The notes under the pieces are model-generated. The model saw only the letters and a program-made list of their open reading frames with translations. It made no database searches and was not told the origin of the DNA. A stretch of 64,000 bases of DNA from Antrodiella citrinella (lineage: Eukaryota > Basidiomycota > Agaricomycetes > Polyporales > Steccherinaceae), in contig SGPM01000012.1 of assembly GCA_004802725.1 (NCBI GenBank), positions 1-64,000 of the forward strand. The letters are read 5' to 3'. A program made the position numbers and the translations under genes. Shown piece by piece: positions 34,007 through 45,560 of the stretch; position 1 is the stretch's first letter; every line of letters begins with the position of its first letter.

Positions 34007-37000
34007 ATGTCAGTCCAGTTGAATGTGCCGTTGTTCAATAGTCGACTAGGATCCGTCATCGACTCGTGGAAGGTGCGCATTTTGGTGTGTTACAACTTGA
34101 AGGTGTTTACTTACTAAGGGGTCGTCCTTCTTGTGGGTGCAGGGGGCTGCCGATAACGAAGACTATAGCTCCCTCAAGGATGTTGATGCCATATTGCTGA
34201 GCGCAGGAGACCCCGCAGGGGAAGATGAACCAACGCGTAAGGGGACTGCACTTCAGGTGAGTAAATCTATGCACATGCTTGTAGAATAGCGGTGACTCAC
34301 TGCATGCTGCGCTTTTCAGACCTGGCTACTTGGATACGAGTTTCCTTCCACATTCATGCTATTCCAAAAAGACAAAGTTGTGATACTTTGTTCGACTTCG
34401 AAAGGTAGCTCGGACAGCCTGAGACAACGTGACGAAGCTCATAATGAACCCTATAGCCAAAATCCTTACGCAGGCTACTGGACCCAACTCCCATGTGCCT
34501 ATCGAGATTCTTGCGCAGGGACGAGCGAAGGACCCTCCAACCGATGCATTCCCTCGCTTTCTAGAGGCGTACTGCTCTCATCAGCGTGTCGCCACTCTGA
34601 CAAAAGAGTCTTACACTGGGAAGCTGATTGACGATTGGAAGACTGCGATCGCTGCTGCGGAGAAGAAGCCAGAGGTTGTGGACTTCAGTCCTGCTCTCTC
34701 CTCCGTACTGGCTGTGAAGGATGACGAGGAATTGGTTCGTCTGTCGGTCTTCGTGCAATGCCGATAGCTCGCTGATCACTCTTGTCTCTGATAGAAATGT
34801 GTGAAAACGTCAGCAACTTTGACATCAACTCTCATGGTGCACTATGTGGCGAATAGACTCGAGTCAATCTTGGACCGCGAAACCAAAATAACACACGAGC
34901 AATTCGCATCTCAGATTGAAAGCAGATTGGGATACGGAGAGGGGGACGATGCGAAAGGACCTGACACGAAAGTTTGGAATCACAGCAAGGCCTTGAGTGA
35001 TGTGAGTCTCTCACTCTCACTGTCAAGTACGCAATCTGACCATTTCAAAGATTGATTGGTCATCTGCAGAGTTCTCCTATAGTCCCATCATACATTCCTC
35101 GTCCACCAGTACGGGCTATGACCTGCGGCCTAGTTCGGAGTCTTCTACAGACCCCATGGCTCATAAAGGTGTTCTCCTTGTTGCGCTGGGCATGCGTTAC
35201 AAGGGTTACAACACGAATCTCAGTCGCAGCTTCATTGTTGACCCTTCTAAGGTATATTTCAAATCCTTTCCACAGAGTTATCGATCACTCACCCTGTCAC
35301 AGGAGCAAGAAGCTCTCTCCGTGCTTCTGTCGACATTGCAAGCTGAGCTGCTGAAGATTCTTGTGGACGGTGTCATGGCACGCGATGTATATCAACACGC
35401 AGTGAACTTCTTGAAGGAGAAGAAGCCGGAAGTCGAGAAGAACTTTGTAAAGTCTGTCGGTCATGTCGTAAGTTTACCGTGTCCATTTTATACAGACCAT
35501 TGCCAAGTCATTGACTCTTCACGCTTATCAGATGGGTCTCGAATTCAGAGACAATCTATACACTTTGACAGCTAAAACCACTCGGCGACTCAGGAAAGAC
35601 ATGGTCGTTAATCTAGCCCTCGGTTTCTCGGACTTGGAAGATGAGGCTGGAAGAAAGTATGTCGTTTGCACACCTGTGCCACCATCGCAATTAACCTCGT
35701 CATCGTGTTAGGTATGCTCTCCAGCTCGCAGATACTGTTCGCATTGTCGGCGCAGAGCCTGCTGTTTGCCTCACTTCTGGGGTGAAGTCCACGAATGAGA
35801 CACTATTCTTTCTTAGCTCCGAGGAAGACCTGAAGCCTACAAAACCTGCGAAGAAGACCCCTGCGACCAAAGCTGGCACCAATGGCCATATGTCACCTTC
35901 CAAGAATAAGACAGCTGGTGGGAAGGTTCTACGAAACAAAACGCGCAGTGCTGCTCAGGAAGAACTCGTTCAAACGACCACAGCAAGGATTTCGGATCAT
36001 CAACGCGAGCTCCACGCTAGGTTGGTGACTGACGGACTCGCCAAGTACTCGGAGGGCGCTGGCGGATCTGGTGGCAAGGAGGGTAAGGGATGGAAACGGT
36101 TCCAAAGTTACAAGGGTGAAGCAGCTTTGCCTCGAGAAGCTGAGAGTTTGCGCGTGCGTCTCGAACACTTCGCATATGTGCCCATAGCTGATACATCGTG
36201 TACTGTTGCAGATCTACGTGGACAGGAAAGCGCAGACGATCATCCTCCCTGTGCATGGCTATGCAGTGCCCTTCCACATTAACACGATCAAGAACGTTAG
36301 CAAGAACGACGAAGGTGACTTCACATACCTTCGCGTCAACTTCCAGACTCCCGGTCAACTGGCTGGAAAGAAAGAGGATACAGTATGTCGTCGTGGTTAT
36401 CAGGGTTGCCATGATCTCTCTAACGTTTGAATGTTCGTAGCCTTTTGAAGACCCCGACGCTACTTTCATCCGTTCAATCACCTACCGTTCAGCCGATGGT
36501 CACCGCTTTGATACCATTTTCAAGCAGATCACCGAATTGAAGAAAGAGGTCAACAAGCGAGAGCAACAAAAGAAAGAAATGGCTGACGTTATCGAGCAAG
36601 ACGTACTGGTGGAGGTGAAGGGACGTCGACCACACAGGCTGCCTGAAGTCTTTGTCCGACCTGCACTTGATGGTAAACGTCTCCCGGGTGAGGTCGAAAT
36701 ACATCAGAATGGTCTCCGCTATCAATCGCCCATCAGCACACAAAAGATTGGTACGACGATAATGTATTCTAACAAGTGTTGCACCATGACTGATGAATTT
36801 GGACAGATATCCTGTTTAGCAACGTCAAACATCTGTTCTTCCAACCCTGTGATCATGAGCTGCTGGTCATTCTTCATGTGCATCTCAAGGCTCCTATTAT
36901 GATTGGCAAGAAGAAAGCTCATGTATGATCCAGTCTTCTTCGCACCTCACCTGACTTTGACTGACGCTTCATCAGGACGTGCAATTCTATCGAGAAGCGT

Positions 37001-38155
37001 CGGATGTTCAATTTGATGAGACGGGTAATCGCAAGCGAAAGTACCGCTACGGAGATGAAGACGAGATTGAGCTTGAGCAGCAAGAGAGGAAGCGTAGGCA
37101 GTTGTTAAACAGGGAGTTCAAAGCGTTTGCCGAGAAGGTCGCTGAAGCATCCACTCAGTCGGTCAGTGGTCTTGAATCCGAGATACGTAGCATATCACTT
37201 ACATACAACCGGCAGACTGGTGACACATTGGAGCCCGACATTCCTTTCCGCGAGCTCTCGTTTGAGGGTGTGCCGTTCCGCACGAATGTTCGACTGCAGC
37301 CAACAACCGAGTGTCTGGTGTACCTGTCGGACCCACCCTTCCTCGTTGTCACGCTTGGCGAGATTGAGATCGCCTCTCTCGAACGTGTGCAATTCGGGTT
37401 GAAGCAGTTCGATATGGTACTTATTTTTAAGGATTTTACCAAGACGCCGCTACACATCAATTCAATCCCAAGTGCTCAACTCGATGATGTGAAGAACTGG
37501 CTTGAGTAAGTGTAGCCTACTAGACATTGTGATACATTGGTTGATTCGCATCACAGCTCTGTCGACATCCCTTTGGCCGAAGGCCCAGTAAACTTGAACT
37601 GGGGGCCCATCATGAAGACAATCAATGAAGATCCGTACGATTTCTTCCATCAAGGTGGATGGACTTTCCTTGGAGGTGCAGCAGGAGGCGACGAGGTTTG
37701 TTTCATTTCTCCATGCTCTGTGGTCCTTGACATCTGACTCTAAATTCTTTCAGAGCGATGCTGAGGAGGAATCGGACGACGAGTCTGAGTTCGAGGCTGA
37801 GAGCGAGGCATCGTACAGCTCAGAGGGCAGTGCTGCTGCAAGCGCCTATGCGGACTCCAATGCCAGCGAAGACGAGGGCAGTGGCTCTGAATTTGATGAC
37901 GAGGAGAGTTCTAATGACTGGGACGAGCTCGAGCGGAAGGCTGCTAAGTGTATGTCTTCCCCCAGTGTTCATCCTCGTATACGATGCTGACTCCGCTGCA
38001 CCTCCTTAGCTGACAAGAAAGCCGTGGAAAAGGGCACTACTCAAGACTCGGATGATGACTCGGACCGGCCGAAGAAGAAGAAATCCGCACCAAAGACTAG
38101 CGCAAAGTCCAATGGGAAGTCGTCCAATGGTGCGAAGGCGAAGGGAAGGCGGTGA
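34007..38155 (+). CDS. SPT16: FACT histone chaperone subunit Spt16
   Basis: Large subunit of FACT, the heterodimer (with Pob3) that disassembles and rebuilds nucleosomes during transcription and replication. About 1,050 residues. The N-terminal peptidase-like domain begins [21 protein letters not shown], with [13 protein letters not shown] and later [20 protein letters not shown] and [13 protein letters not shown]. It lacks metal-binding residues, as in the family. The dimerisation and middle domains contain [60 protein letters not shown] and [20 protein letters not shown]. The Rtt106-like part has [17 protein letters not shown] sequence and [20 protein letters not shown]. The acidic tail ([19 protein letters not shown]) and basic end ([16 protein letters not shown]) bind H2A-H2B. 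Ten or more introns. Confidence 0.96.
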
Positions 38156-38372
38156 TTCCCCAGAACTCGTCCTGATTCGCATGTCGCTGGGAATGCTATC
38201 GTTGTTGTATTGTAGCCTATACTGATCTATCCAGTCATTCTTGCTGTTAATATTACTGCCTTCGACTCATCAGCTTTGATATTGCCATGTGAGCAATGTC
38301 GCAGCTGTCGCTGTACAATCAGTGTTCTGAGTCCGAGCGCTTGAGCGTTGAGCTCTTTTGGACTTGCTGCCA

Positions 38373-39705
38373 TGGCCAACGAACAACCATCTGCGGAGGT
38401 TCAGAACTCTGAAGTCCACCCCACGCTATTCAATCCCGCCACATGCTTGCGGAAAGGTTTATGCCCTGTGACAAGTATTCGGCATCAGGGAGAGACATTC
38501 GAGAGCCATTCCCTGTACTATGAGCAGCATGGTAGCGGGCCCACTAAAGTTCTGTTCATTATGGGGTCAGTCGGGACCATACAGACTGTTATAACCACAC
38601 CCAAGTTGACTATTATTCTGCAGAATGAATAGCAATTCCTTCTCGTGGTGGCCTCAGGTTGAGCACTTCACTTCCAAACCGGAATACTCTATCCTGGTGT
38701 TTGACAACCGCGGCGTCGGGAATAGTGGCACACCGAGAGGACCATATTCGTATGTTTATCTTTGAATACACTACTGCTCGCGCTGATCCATCGAACAGCA
38801 CGAGTGGTATGGCAGAAGACGCGATTGTCTTGCTTGATTATGTGGAATGGGCGGAGAAGCGCAGTATACATGTCGTGGGTGTATCACTTGGTGGTATGAT
38901 AGCGCAAGGTGTGAGGCTTCTTTGAATCTACATAGCTCTCACGACGAGCTGAGCTTGTGGTGTTCAGAGCTTGCGACGCGCGTTCCTGAACGTATCATCT
39001 CACTGACCCTTGCCGTAACCACACCTGGCGGTAGACCATGGTCGAATTTCCCTCCGGTGAGTTACGATAGCATGTACACAGCGCACATCATTCAACAAAA
39101 TATATAGTGGAAAGGCTTCACGACTCTATCCAAGTAAATTCTACAACCTTCGCTGCTTTCATTCGGAGCTAATTCCTTCCAGGTTGCTTACGATCACGGA
39201 TCCTGAAGTCAAGATACCCATGATTCTTGACATGGTCTTTACACGGGACTGGCTAGATTTACAAAGCGAGGACGACGAACAGGGACGGACCAATCATGAA
39301 GTCATGACCATAGTGAGTTCTGACTCCCAAGGATCCTTCGACCACCAACTCTTATCTGCTTCATAGGATTACCGCCGTCGAATAGACCTCTCACGGCCCC
39401 AGACCCTTGTCGGTACAGTGTCTCAAATGATCGCAGGATTAAGTCACCACGTTACCACAAACCGCCTCAGCAAGATATCCGCGTCCATCCCGAAGGTATT
39501 GATTGTCACGGGAGACAACGACAATCTTGTTCTTCCAACCAACAGCGTAATACTGAAGAACGCCATGTCCGAGGCGGAGCTGGTTCAGTGGGAGAAATGT
39601 GGGCATGGAGTGCACATGCAGTATCCGAAGAGGTTCAATGCACTTGTGGAGCGCGTCTTTGAAGAGGGACAGCAGAACCTAGAGGCTACGCCGGAAAAGT
39701 GGTAG
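38373..39705 (+). CDS. Alpha/beta hydrolase
   Basis: Spliced protein of about 350 residues. Start MANEQPSAEVQNSE. Alpha/beta-hydrolase features in order: LYYEQHGSGPTKVLFIMGLN (strand and oxyanion-hole region), SILVFDNRGVGNSGTP, the nucleophile elbow GVSLGG (serine) in HVVGVSLGGMIAQELATRVPE, then the acid region VLIVTGDNDNLVLPTNS (Asp) and KCGHGVHMQYPKRFNALVE (His). The triad is therefore complete. This is the general group of monoglyceride-lipase-like and epoxide-hydrolase-like fungal esterases. Substrate cannot be told from sequence. No signal peptide, so cytosolic. About six introns. It lies directly downstream of SPT16 on the same strand (217 bp). Confidence 0.88.
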
Positions 39706-39935
39706 AGGTCGTTTGAAACCTGCTGGATTTATCTTTTGGATCTGTATTAACTTAATGCGTGATATTATATGTATGTCCATCGTAGATAGATCATGAGGTT
39801 ATGCTTTTCACATACCACCACTCCTTCACCGGTTGCAATCAGGTCGCATTGCTGAGGGAAGCCTTATATGGGCAACATAACCAAAGGATCAAATCATAGC
39901 GAACTCACTAGTCAATGCACCTTGACATATAGCCC

Positions 39936-40211
39936 TCATCGTTCCCTCAGCAATTCCTTCAACTCCTGTCGGATCTCTGGAGCAACGTTCTTCAATGCCT
40001 TCTTGTTCATCAATGGCTCTATGCGAATATTTGGTGGAAAGTCGTCTCCTGCCTGCGCTTTTCGTTTCTGCAACAACTCTATGAGAGATTGCTGCTTTGC
40101 GTCTGACCGATGTGGCGTAGGAATGAGACGAGCGGGCACAGCGGAGGGCAGCTCCGTTTTGAGCTGGCTGCGCGGGATGATGCGGACGAGTCGTGGAAGA
40201 GATGGTCGCAT
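39936..40211 (-). CDS. Small basic protein, possibly mitochondrial
   Basis: A single coding exon of 91 codons beginning MRPSLPRLVRIIPRSQL, an Arg-rich, acid-free start with presequence character. Then comes SLIELLQKRKAQAGDDFPPN and a helical end KALKNVAPEIRQELKELLRER. The ATG directly abuts a TTGCTTTCAG acceptor, so the leader has an intron (40212-40261). It is divergent from HRQ1 and convergent with the hydrolase gene. I do not recognise it. A mitochondrial ribosome or assembly role would suit size and charge but is only a guess. Confidence 0.65.
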   Translation of the reverse strand: MRPSLPRLVRIIPRSQLKTELPSAVPARLIPTPHRSDAKQQSLIELLQKRKAQAGDDFPPNIRIEPLMNKKALKNVAPEIRQELKELLRER

Positions 40212-40261
40212 CTGAAAGCAAGATTAGTTGACCATAACAGATGAGGCATTGCACGACTCAC
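40212..40261 (-). other. 5' UTR intron ending at the start codon
   Basis: GTGAGT at 40261 and TTGCTTTCAG ending at 40212, 50 nt, with the acceptor G immediately before the ATG at 40211. The only upstream ATG nearby meets a stop after two codons, so the upstream exon is untranslated. Confidence 0.5.
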
Positions 40262-40512
40262 TTTTGAATTTGCTTTTCGAAAGAATATAGGTGACTGAAG
40301 AGAGCGAACGCTTTAATTCACCATATTCAAGCACACACAAACTCACACAACGTGATGTTACTGTGACAATCGCGCTTGTCACGCGTTCTTCTGCGTGACC
40401 GTGACAGCTCTCCGCCATATGCCAGTGCACCATCGTCTCTTGATACGGCCAAATGCTCATCATTCAACTCTTCGTGAGATACGACAAGTCCTGATTTGAA
40501 GTTCTCACCCAC
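40262..40512. promoter_or_regulatory. Divergent promoter between the 39936 gene and HRQ1
   Basis: About 250 bp separate the two transcripts, so they very probably share this promoter. It holds an ACGCGT (MCB-type) word at 40381-40386. No TATA box is obvious. Confidence 0.5.
40381..40386. promoter_or_regulatory. MCB-type site ACGCGT upstream of HRQ1
   Basis: ACGCGT 127 bp upstream of the HRQ1 ATG. Many G1/S-expressed repair genes carry this MBF site in yeasts. Function inferred from match and position. Confidence 0.35.
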
Positions 40513-43500
40513 ATGTCTGAAAACTCCAGTGATAATGCTCCAGGTCCAGGTCGCAAACGCAAGGCATCCTCCGATTATGTGGCGAATGGCAATGGCATTC
40601 AGGAGAATTCGCTGGCCAAGGACGGAAGCGCTGTAAAGAAGCCTCGGGCTACCAAGTCGACCCCTTCTACACGTAAAGGCAAAACCAAAGACACATTGAA
40701 AATAGGAAGATCTGAGGTTTGGCCGGAGTATTTTGAATCTGTGCGTCGTACACGACCTTTGATATAGGATAGAATATTCCTGAACATTGCATATGCAGTT
40801 GTTTAAGGTGAGAGAAACTAGTTCACAACGAGTTCTCGTATGCTGTCAGTCCTGACATGTCCTAGGTTTTCAAGGTGAGTCAAAATAGGTATGCGCCATA
40901 CCATACGAGTGAGCGCTGATACATTCATGACTAGGCATTGAATGCAGTCATTGCATTCTGCTCGTCGCGGAAGCACCTTGCCCTTACATTCCCGGTGGTA
41001 CGAACTTCCGTGGAGAGTCTTTTGAAGCAGTCAGTTGTTGTATCTTTGTTCCATCGTCAGCTGCATTGATCAATCTTGTCGTGTCCAGACCTCTCGAGTT
41101 GGCCAAGGTTGCTGAACTGAAGTCAGCATGCACACTTCCGTACTTTAGCGTAATATGCTCACCGATCTCTCAGAGCCCTTCTCCCAGATCTCATACAATT
41201 CGCGTACATCCCCAGTATCGAGCTTCGGATACATGCAGAATGCATGTCACAACGATCAACAGACACCGCCGACTACACAATAACAAAGCCTAAGACTGTG
41301 AATAAGACAGAATTCTCGTCCATAGAGGACGATGAACATGTGCTTATATTGGATTTCGCAGACGGCCCAAGGGGCCAAAAGAGTGCAAATGTCGGGTGCG
41401 TTGTAACGTTGGGGTGTTGAGGATGCTGAACTCATCGAAAACAATTAGCATCGCGTTTGGCCCACCTCCCGCTATGACTCCAGCAGCCACGAAGAAACTT
41501 GTTGAAAAGAGAAATAATCGATTCACTGAGGCCGTGAATGAGTATGCGCCACAATTTCGATCTCTAGTTTTTGTTGCTTAACCATCTGTATCTGTAGAGT
41601 CTTGGAGGCCTCAAGGAGTGATGAGGATCCTGTTGTATTGTTACAGTCTGCGGCACGCGAACACATTCCCGTAGACCCAACCGTGTCGATCACCAAAGGC
41701 AAGAATACGGCAGTGCCTGAGCCTAACGAGCGCCCCTCGATTGACACGGTCATACAAGAAATGCAAGAGAAGGAATGGTACGCTGAACAAATCGTCCATA
41801 GACGAACAGTCGAAGCAAAAGACGGACAACTAGGTCTGTACTCACTTGGAGTGTATACAATCCTCACGACTAATGTGCAACCTACAGGGATCCTCGACAC
41901 ACCTCTTTCAGAGACTATACAAACCGCACTTCAGGTTTCCCGGAAAATCTCGTCCCTATATGTTCACCAGGCCGCGTCCATCAACGCTCTCATGCAGGGC
42001 AACAATGTCATTGTATCCACAAGCACGGCGTCCGGCAAAAGTGTCATCTACCAAGTGAGGACCTCACTGCGACTAACACGAGGCATGATTCTGAGACCAT
42101 AATTGCTCTAGGTCCCTCTTCTGACGTTTTTGGAAGACGACCCAGAGGTTACTGCAATCTTCATTTATCCTACAAAGGCAAGCATAGTCATCGTCTATTC
42201 AGAATATGGTATTGACTATTACGACGGCAGGCACTTGCACAAGATCAGAAAGGGGCCCTCGAGCAACTGCTTGTCTCTTGTCCAGGCCTTGAGCACATAA
42301 ACGTTCGCAGTCAACTTCCGTATCTTGACGATTGACATTGAAACGGATTCATCTTCAGGTGGCAACTTACGACGGCGACACGCCACAGGAAGAACGAAGA
42401 GGTATTCGTGAAAGTGCATCCGTGATCTTTACCAACTTCGTGAGCTACCATGGCGCAACGCATGGATCCAACTCTTCTCATTTCCCTTCGCTAGGATATG
42501 CTTCATACCTCCATTCTACCACATGAAGATCTATGGCGGAGGTGTGAATGCTACCCGCTCAGGATTCTCCCCGATCTTACCTTGCACATAGGTTCTTGTC
42601 AAAGCTGAAGCTCGTAGCTGTGGATGAGCTACATTACTATTCGGGAATATTTGGCAGGTGGGCATAATTACTAATTTGTCGAAATTGATCTTCTTATGCT
42701 CTCGTATCGGACTCAGCCATGTAGCGCAGGTCATCCGACGCTTGCGTAGAATATGCGCGGCTGTAGGCAGTAAGTTTCGTATGTTGTACACCTCTGCAAT
42801 GACTTATATGTGTCCACATCAGACCGACGTGCGAAATTTGTCTCTTGCAGTGCCACGATATCGAAGCCACGGAAGCATATGGAGAACCTGTTTGGCATAC
42901 AGGTATGTAGATACTCCATGGTTCTTCTTTCATCTCATCTGACAAATTACAGGATATCGAAGAGATCACCAGGGATGGCGCTCCGTCAGGACGCAAAGAT
43001 TATCTTGTTTGGCAGGCACCTTTCATTGACCCGCAGGACGAGACAGCTGGTCAGAAGAGCCCTTTCTCTGAAGCCATGCGAATTATGAGATTCTTGATGG
43101 GACGAGGGGTTAGGGTGATTTTGTTTTGCAAGGTATTTATTTCGTCGCCGTGTATTATGGGTTTGGGTCACTCACGCTCCATGGTAGATCAGGAAGATAT
43201 GTGAATGGGTGTGTAAGGTGTCCGAGTTCACGAGTTCGTCGCACTGATTGCATTTCCAGGCAATGAAAGCCCTGAGAACAGAGCTTACAGCAGAAGGTCG
43301 TCTCGATATCTTGCAAAGGGTCATGGCGTATAGAGGCGGTGAGTCTTAGTTCACACCCTTGACCACAGCGCCACTCATGATCGAATGGCCCAGGATACTC
43401 GCCACAGGTGAGTAATAATTGATCCCATGATATCAAAGAGGGATACACATTTTGTGTAGGATCGCCGAAGGATCGAGCAAGAAGCCTTCTCGGGTCATCT

Positions 43501-45491
43501 ACTTGGGATAGTCGCGACCAATGCCTTGGAATTAGGTGTCGATATCGGTGTCCTCGACGCTGTGATTATGCTAGGCTTTCCTCTAGGCGGCATTGCCAGT
43601 TATGTGAGTGTCGTATAGCTAATTCCTTCTTTCAGCTCTAATTGTGGGTACAGCGACAACAAGCTGGGCGCGCTGGACGTCGTGCTAGAGATGCATTGGC
43701 CGTCTACGTCGCGGACGATTTTCCAATGGATCAGCATTACGTCGCGCACCCCGCCGAACTCTGGGAGCAGACAATGGACGACCTCGTCGTGGACCTCGAC
43801 AGTAAGGTCATTTTAGAAGCGCATCTGCAATGCGCTGCACACGAGATGCCATTATCTGTAGAAGATGAAAGGTATTTTGGTCCACTGACCAAGGAGATCT
43901 GTGAACAGTCTCTAGTCAAGGACAAGGAGGGCTGGTGAGTTGACACCTCAAATCACGACTGTTGCGATCTCTGACCGCCATTCAGGTACCAGCCTAACAA
44001 CAAATACTTGCCCTATCCTGCCAAGCACATCACCTTGAGGGGAGTCGAGGAAGAGAGATATAGTGTCGTCGATGTTGGCAAGGCCGACAAAGGTGGAAAT
44101 CTTCGACTGATCGAAGAGGTGGAAATTTCTCGAGCCTTGTTTGAAATCTATGAGGGTGGCATCGTACGTGTTCTTCAACTCTCGAGCGTCAGGAGTTCGA
44201 TTCTGATCATTCCGACAGTTTATACATCAAGGTCTCACGTATATGGTCAGTGTAATTGTCTTGAAGATATGGGAATGCATTCATCTGAACGTGACCATTA
44301 TTCAGATTCGGGAAGTCAGTCACGATTCCAAGATGGCACGAGTTGTGAGAACAGATGTGAATTGGATAACTGAGCCTAGGTAAAAATCTCTACTTTACTG
44401 CGCGGCTCATCCATTGACGAGTCGTCCATGCAACAGGGATTTCACCAATATAGATGCTGCCCAGACGTTGCGCATTCGAGAAATCAAAAACTCTCCTCAT
44501 AGAGCATACTACGGCCGTAAGTTCTTGTGTCACGTCTCTCCTATCACATCAATTCTGAGAAGAAGGATCATAGGTGTCGAGCTGAAGACGACAGTGTTCG
44601 GTGAGTCATTATGAACATGTTTCTCCTGTGATCATCCAGTTGACAGCAGCTGCTCATAGGGTTTTTCAAGATACGGTAGGACCCATGTTTTTGCTATCTA
44701 AGCACGTCTAATGCATTGCAGACAAGGACAAATTATTGATTCAGTGTTGCTGGACACACCAACATGGGAGCGGGAGGCGACCGGCTTTTGGCTAGATGTC
44801 CCAAGGCCCATCTTGAAGATGCTCTATGATGCAGGTATCAACCCAGCAGAAGCTATCCACGCGGCAGAACACGCATTCTTGAAACAATTCGCCCTTGCAG
44901 CGGACCTTGGTACGGAATGCAAAGTGGCGGAGAAAGAGTATAAAGCTACCGAATCTCAGAGGAAGCGACCAGCCAGGTCAGTGGTACTCGGTCTATATTC
45001 ACACCGTTCTTGAATCACTCATGGTCGGTTGTCGAGCCAGGTTGATCTTCTTCGAACCGTCTGGTAGAATAGCAAGTATCGCGGCAAAAGCCTTCGACCA
45101 TGGTCAGTAGTTGTCCACTTGATTTCGACATTTTCGGAGAATCTGACCCGTCCCAAGTATCTTCCACCCTGTCCGCCGCCGTGCAGGCAGTCGACGCATG
45201 CGAATGCCAGGACGGATGCACGGCTTGTGAGTTTCTGAGATCTCCTGATGGGCTGCATACAATGACCATTATGCTGCAGGTGTCATCAGCGCATCCTGCC
45301 GCGAGAATAACGCTGTCTCCCACAAAGCAGGTGCCTTGATTATCCTGAACTCCTTGGCCGGCATATCCGTAGATGTCGACCTCCTACCACTTCACGAAAG
45401 GTCGCAGGTAGTGGCCTTCGGTACGATCGTAGATGCTCCGATCGTGCAAGTCGCTGCAGGCGTCGAGGTGGAAAAGGATTCAAGTCCATAA
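40513..45491 (+). CDS. HRQ1: RecQ4-like DNA helicase Hrq1
   Basis: Superfamily 2 3'-5' helicase of the Hrq1/MrfA type, the fungal relative of RECQ4, acting in crosslink repair and telomere maintenance. The basic N-terminus ([10 protein letters not shown]) is followed by a conserved [27 protein letters not shown] block built in part from two 9-nt microexons. Helicase motifs: STASGKS (I), YPTKALAQDQ (Ia), VDELHYYSG (II, DELH), SCSATI (III), [15 protein letters not shown] (V), QQAGRAGRR (VI). Then comes the DUF1998-type C-terminal domain, with HQGLTY and the zinc-binding cysteines in [11 protein letters not shown] and ASC. The end reads ...VEVEKDSSP with TAA at 45489-45491. About 1,130 residues and more than 15 short introns. 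All catalytic motifs are intact. A cell-cycle MCB word lies upstream. Confidence 0.93.
40799..40807 (+). other. HRQ1 microexon 1 (9 nt, Leu-Phe-Lys)
   Basis: TTGTTTAAG lies between an ATATGCAG acceptor (intron 40741-40798, 58 nt) and a GTGAGA donor. It is phase 0 on both sides and encodes LFK. Confidence 0.65.
40866..40874 (+). other. HRQ1 microexon 2 (9 nt, Val-Phe-Lys)
   Basis: GTTTTCAAG lies between a TCCTAG acceptor (intron 40808-40865, 58 nt) and a GTGAGT donor (intron 40875-40934, 60 nt). It is phase 0 and encodes VFK, which leads directly into [14 protein letters not shown] in the next exon. Confidence 0.65.
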
Positions 45492-45560
45492 GATGTCAGC
45501 CTATTGATATATCCGTAGTGGTATACATAGTCTATAGCATGATAATATCGAAATCCTACT
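45492..45560. other. 69-bp gap between convergent stops of HRQ1 and the Scy1-like gene
   Basis: Only 69 bases separate the two stop codons of genes on opposite strands. With ordinary 3' UTRs of 100-300 nt the two transcripts must overlap tail to tail. Confidence 0.7.
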
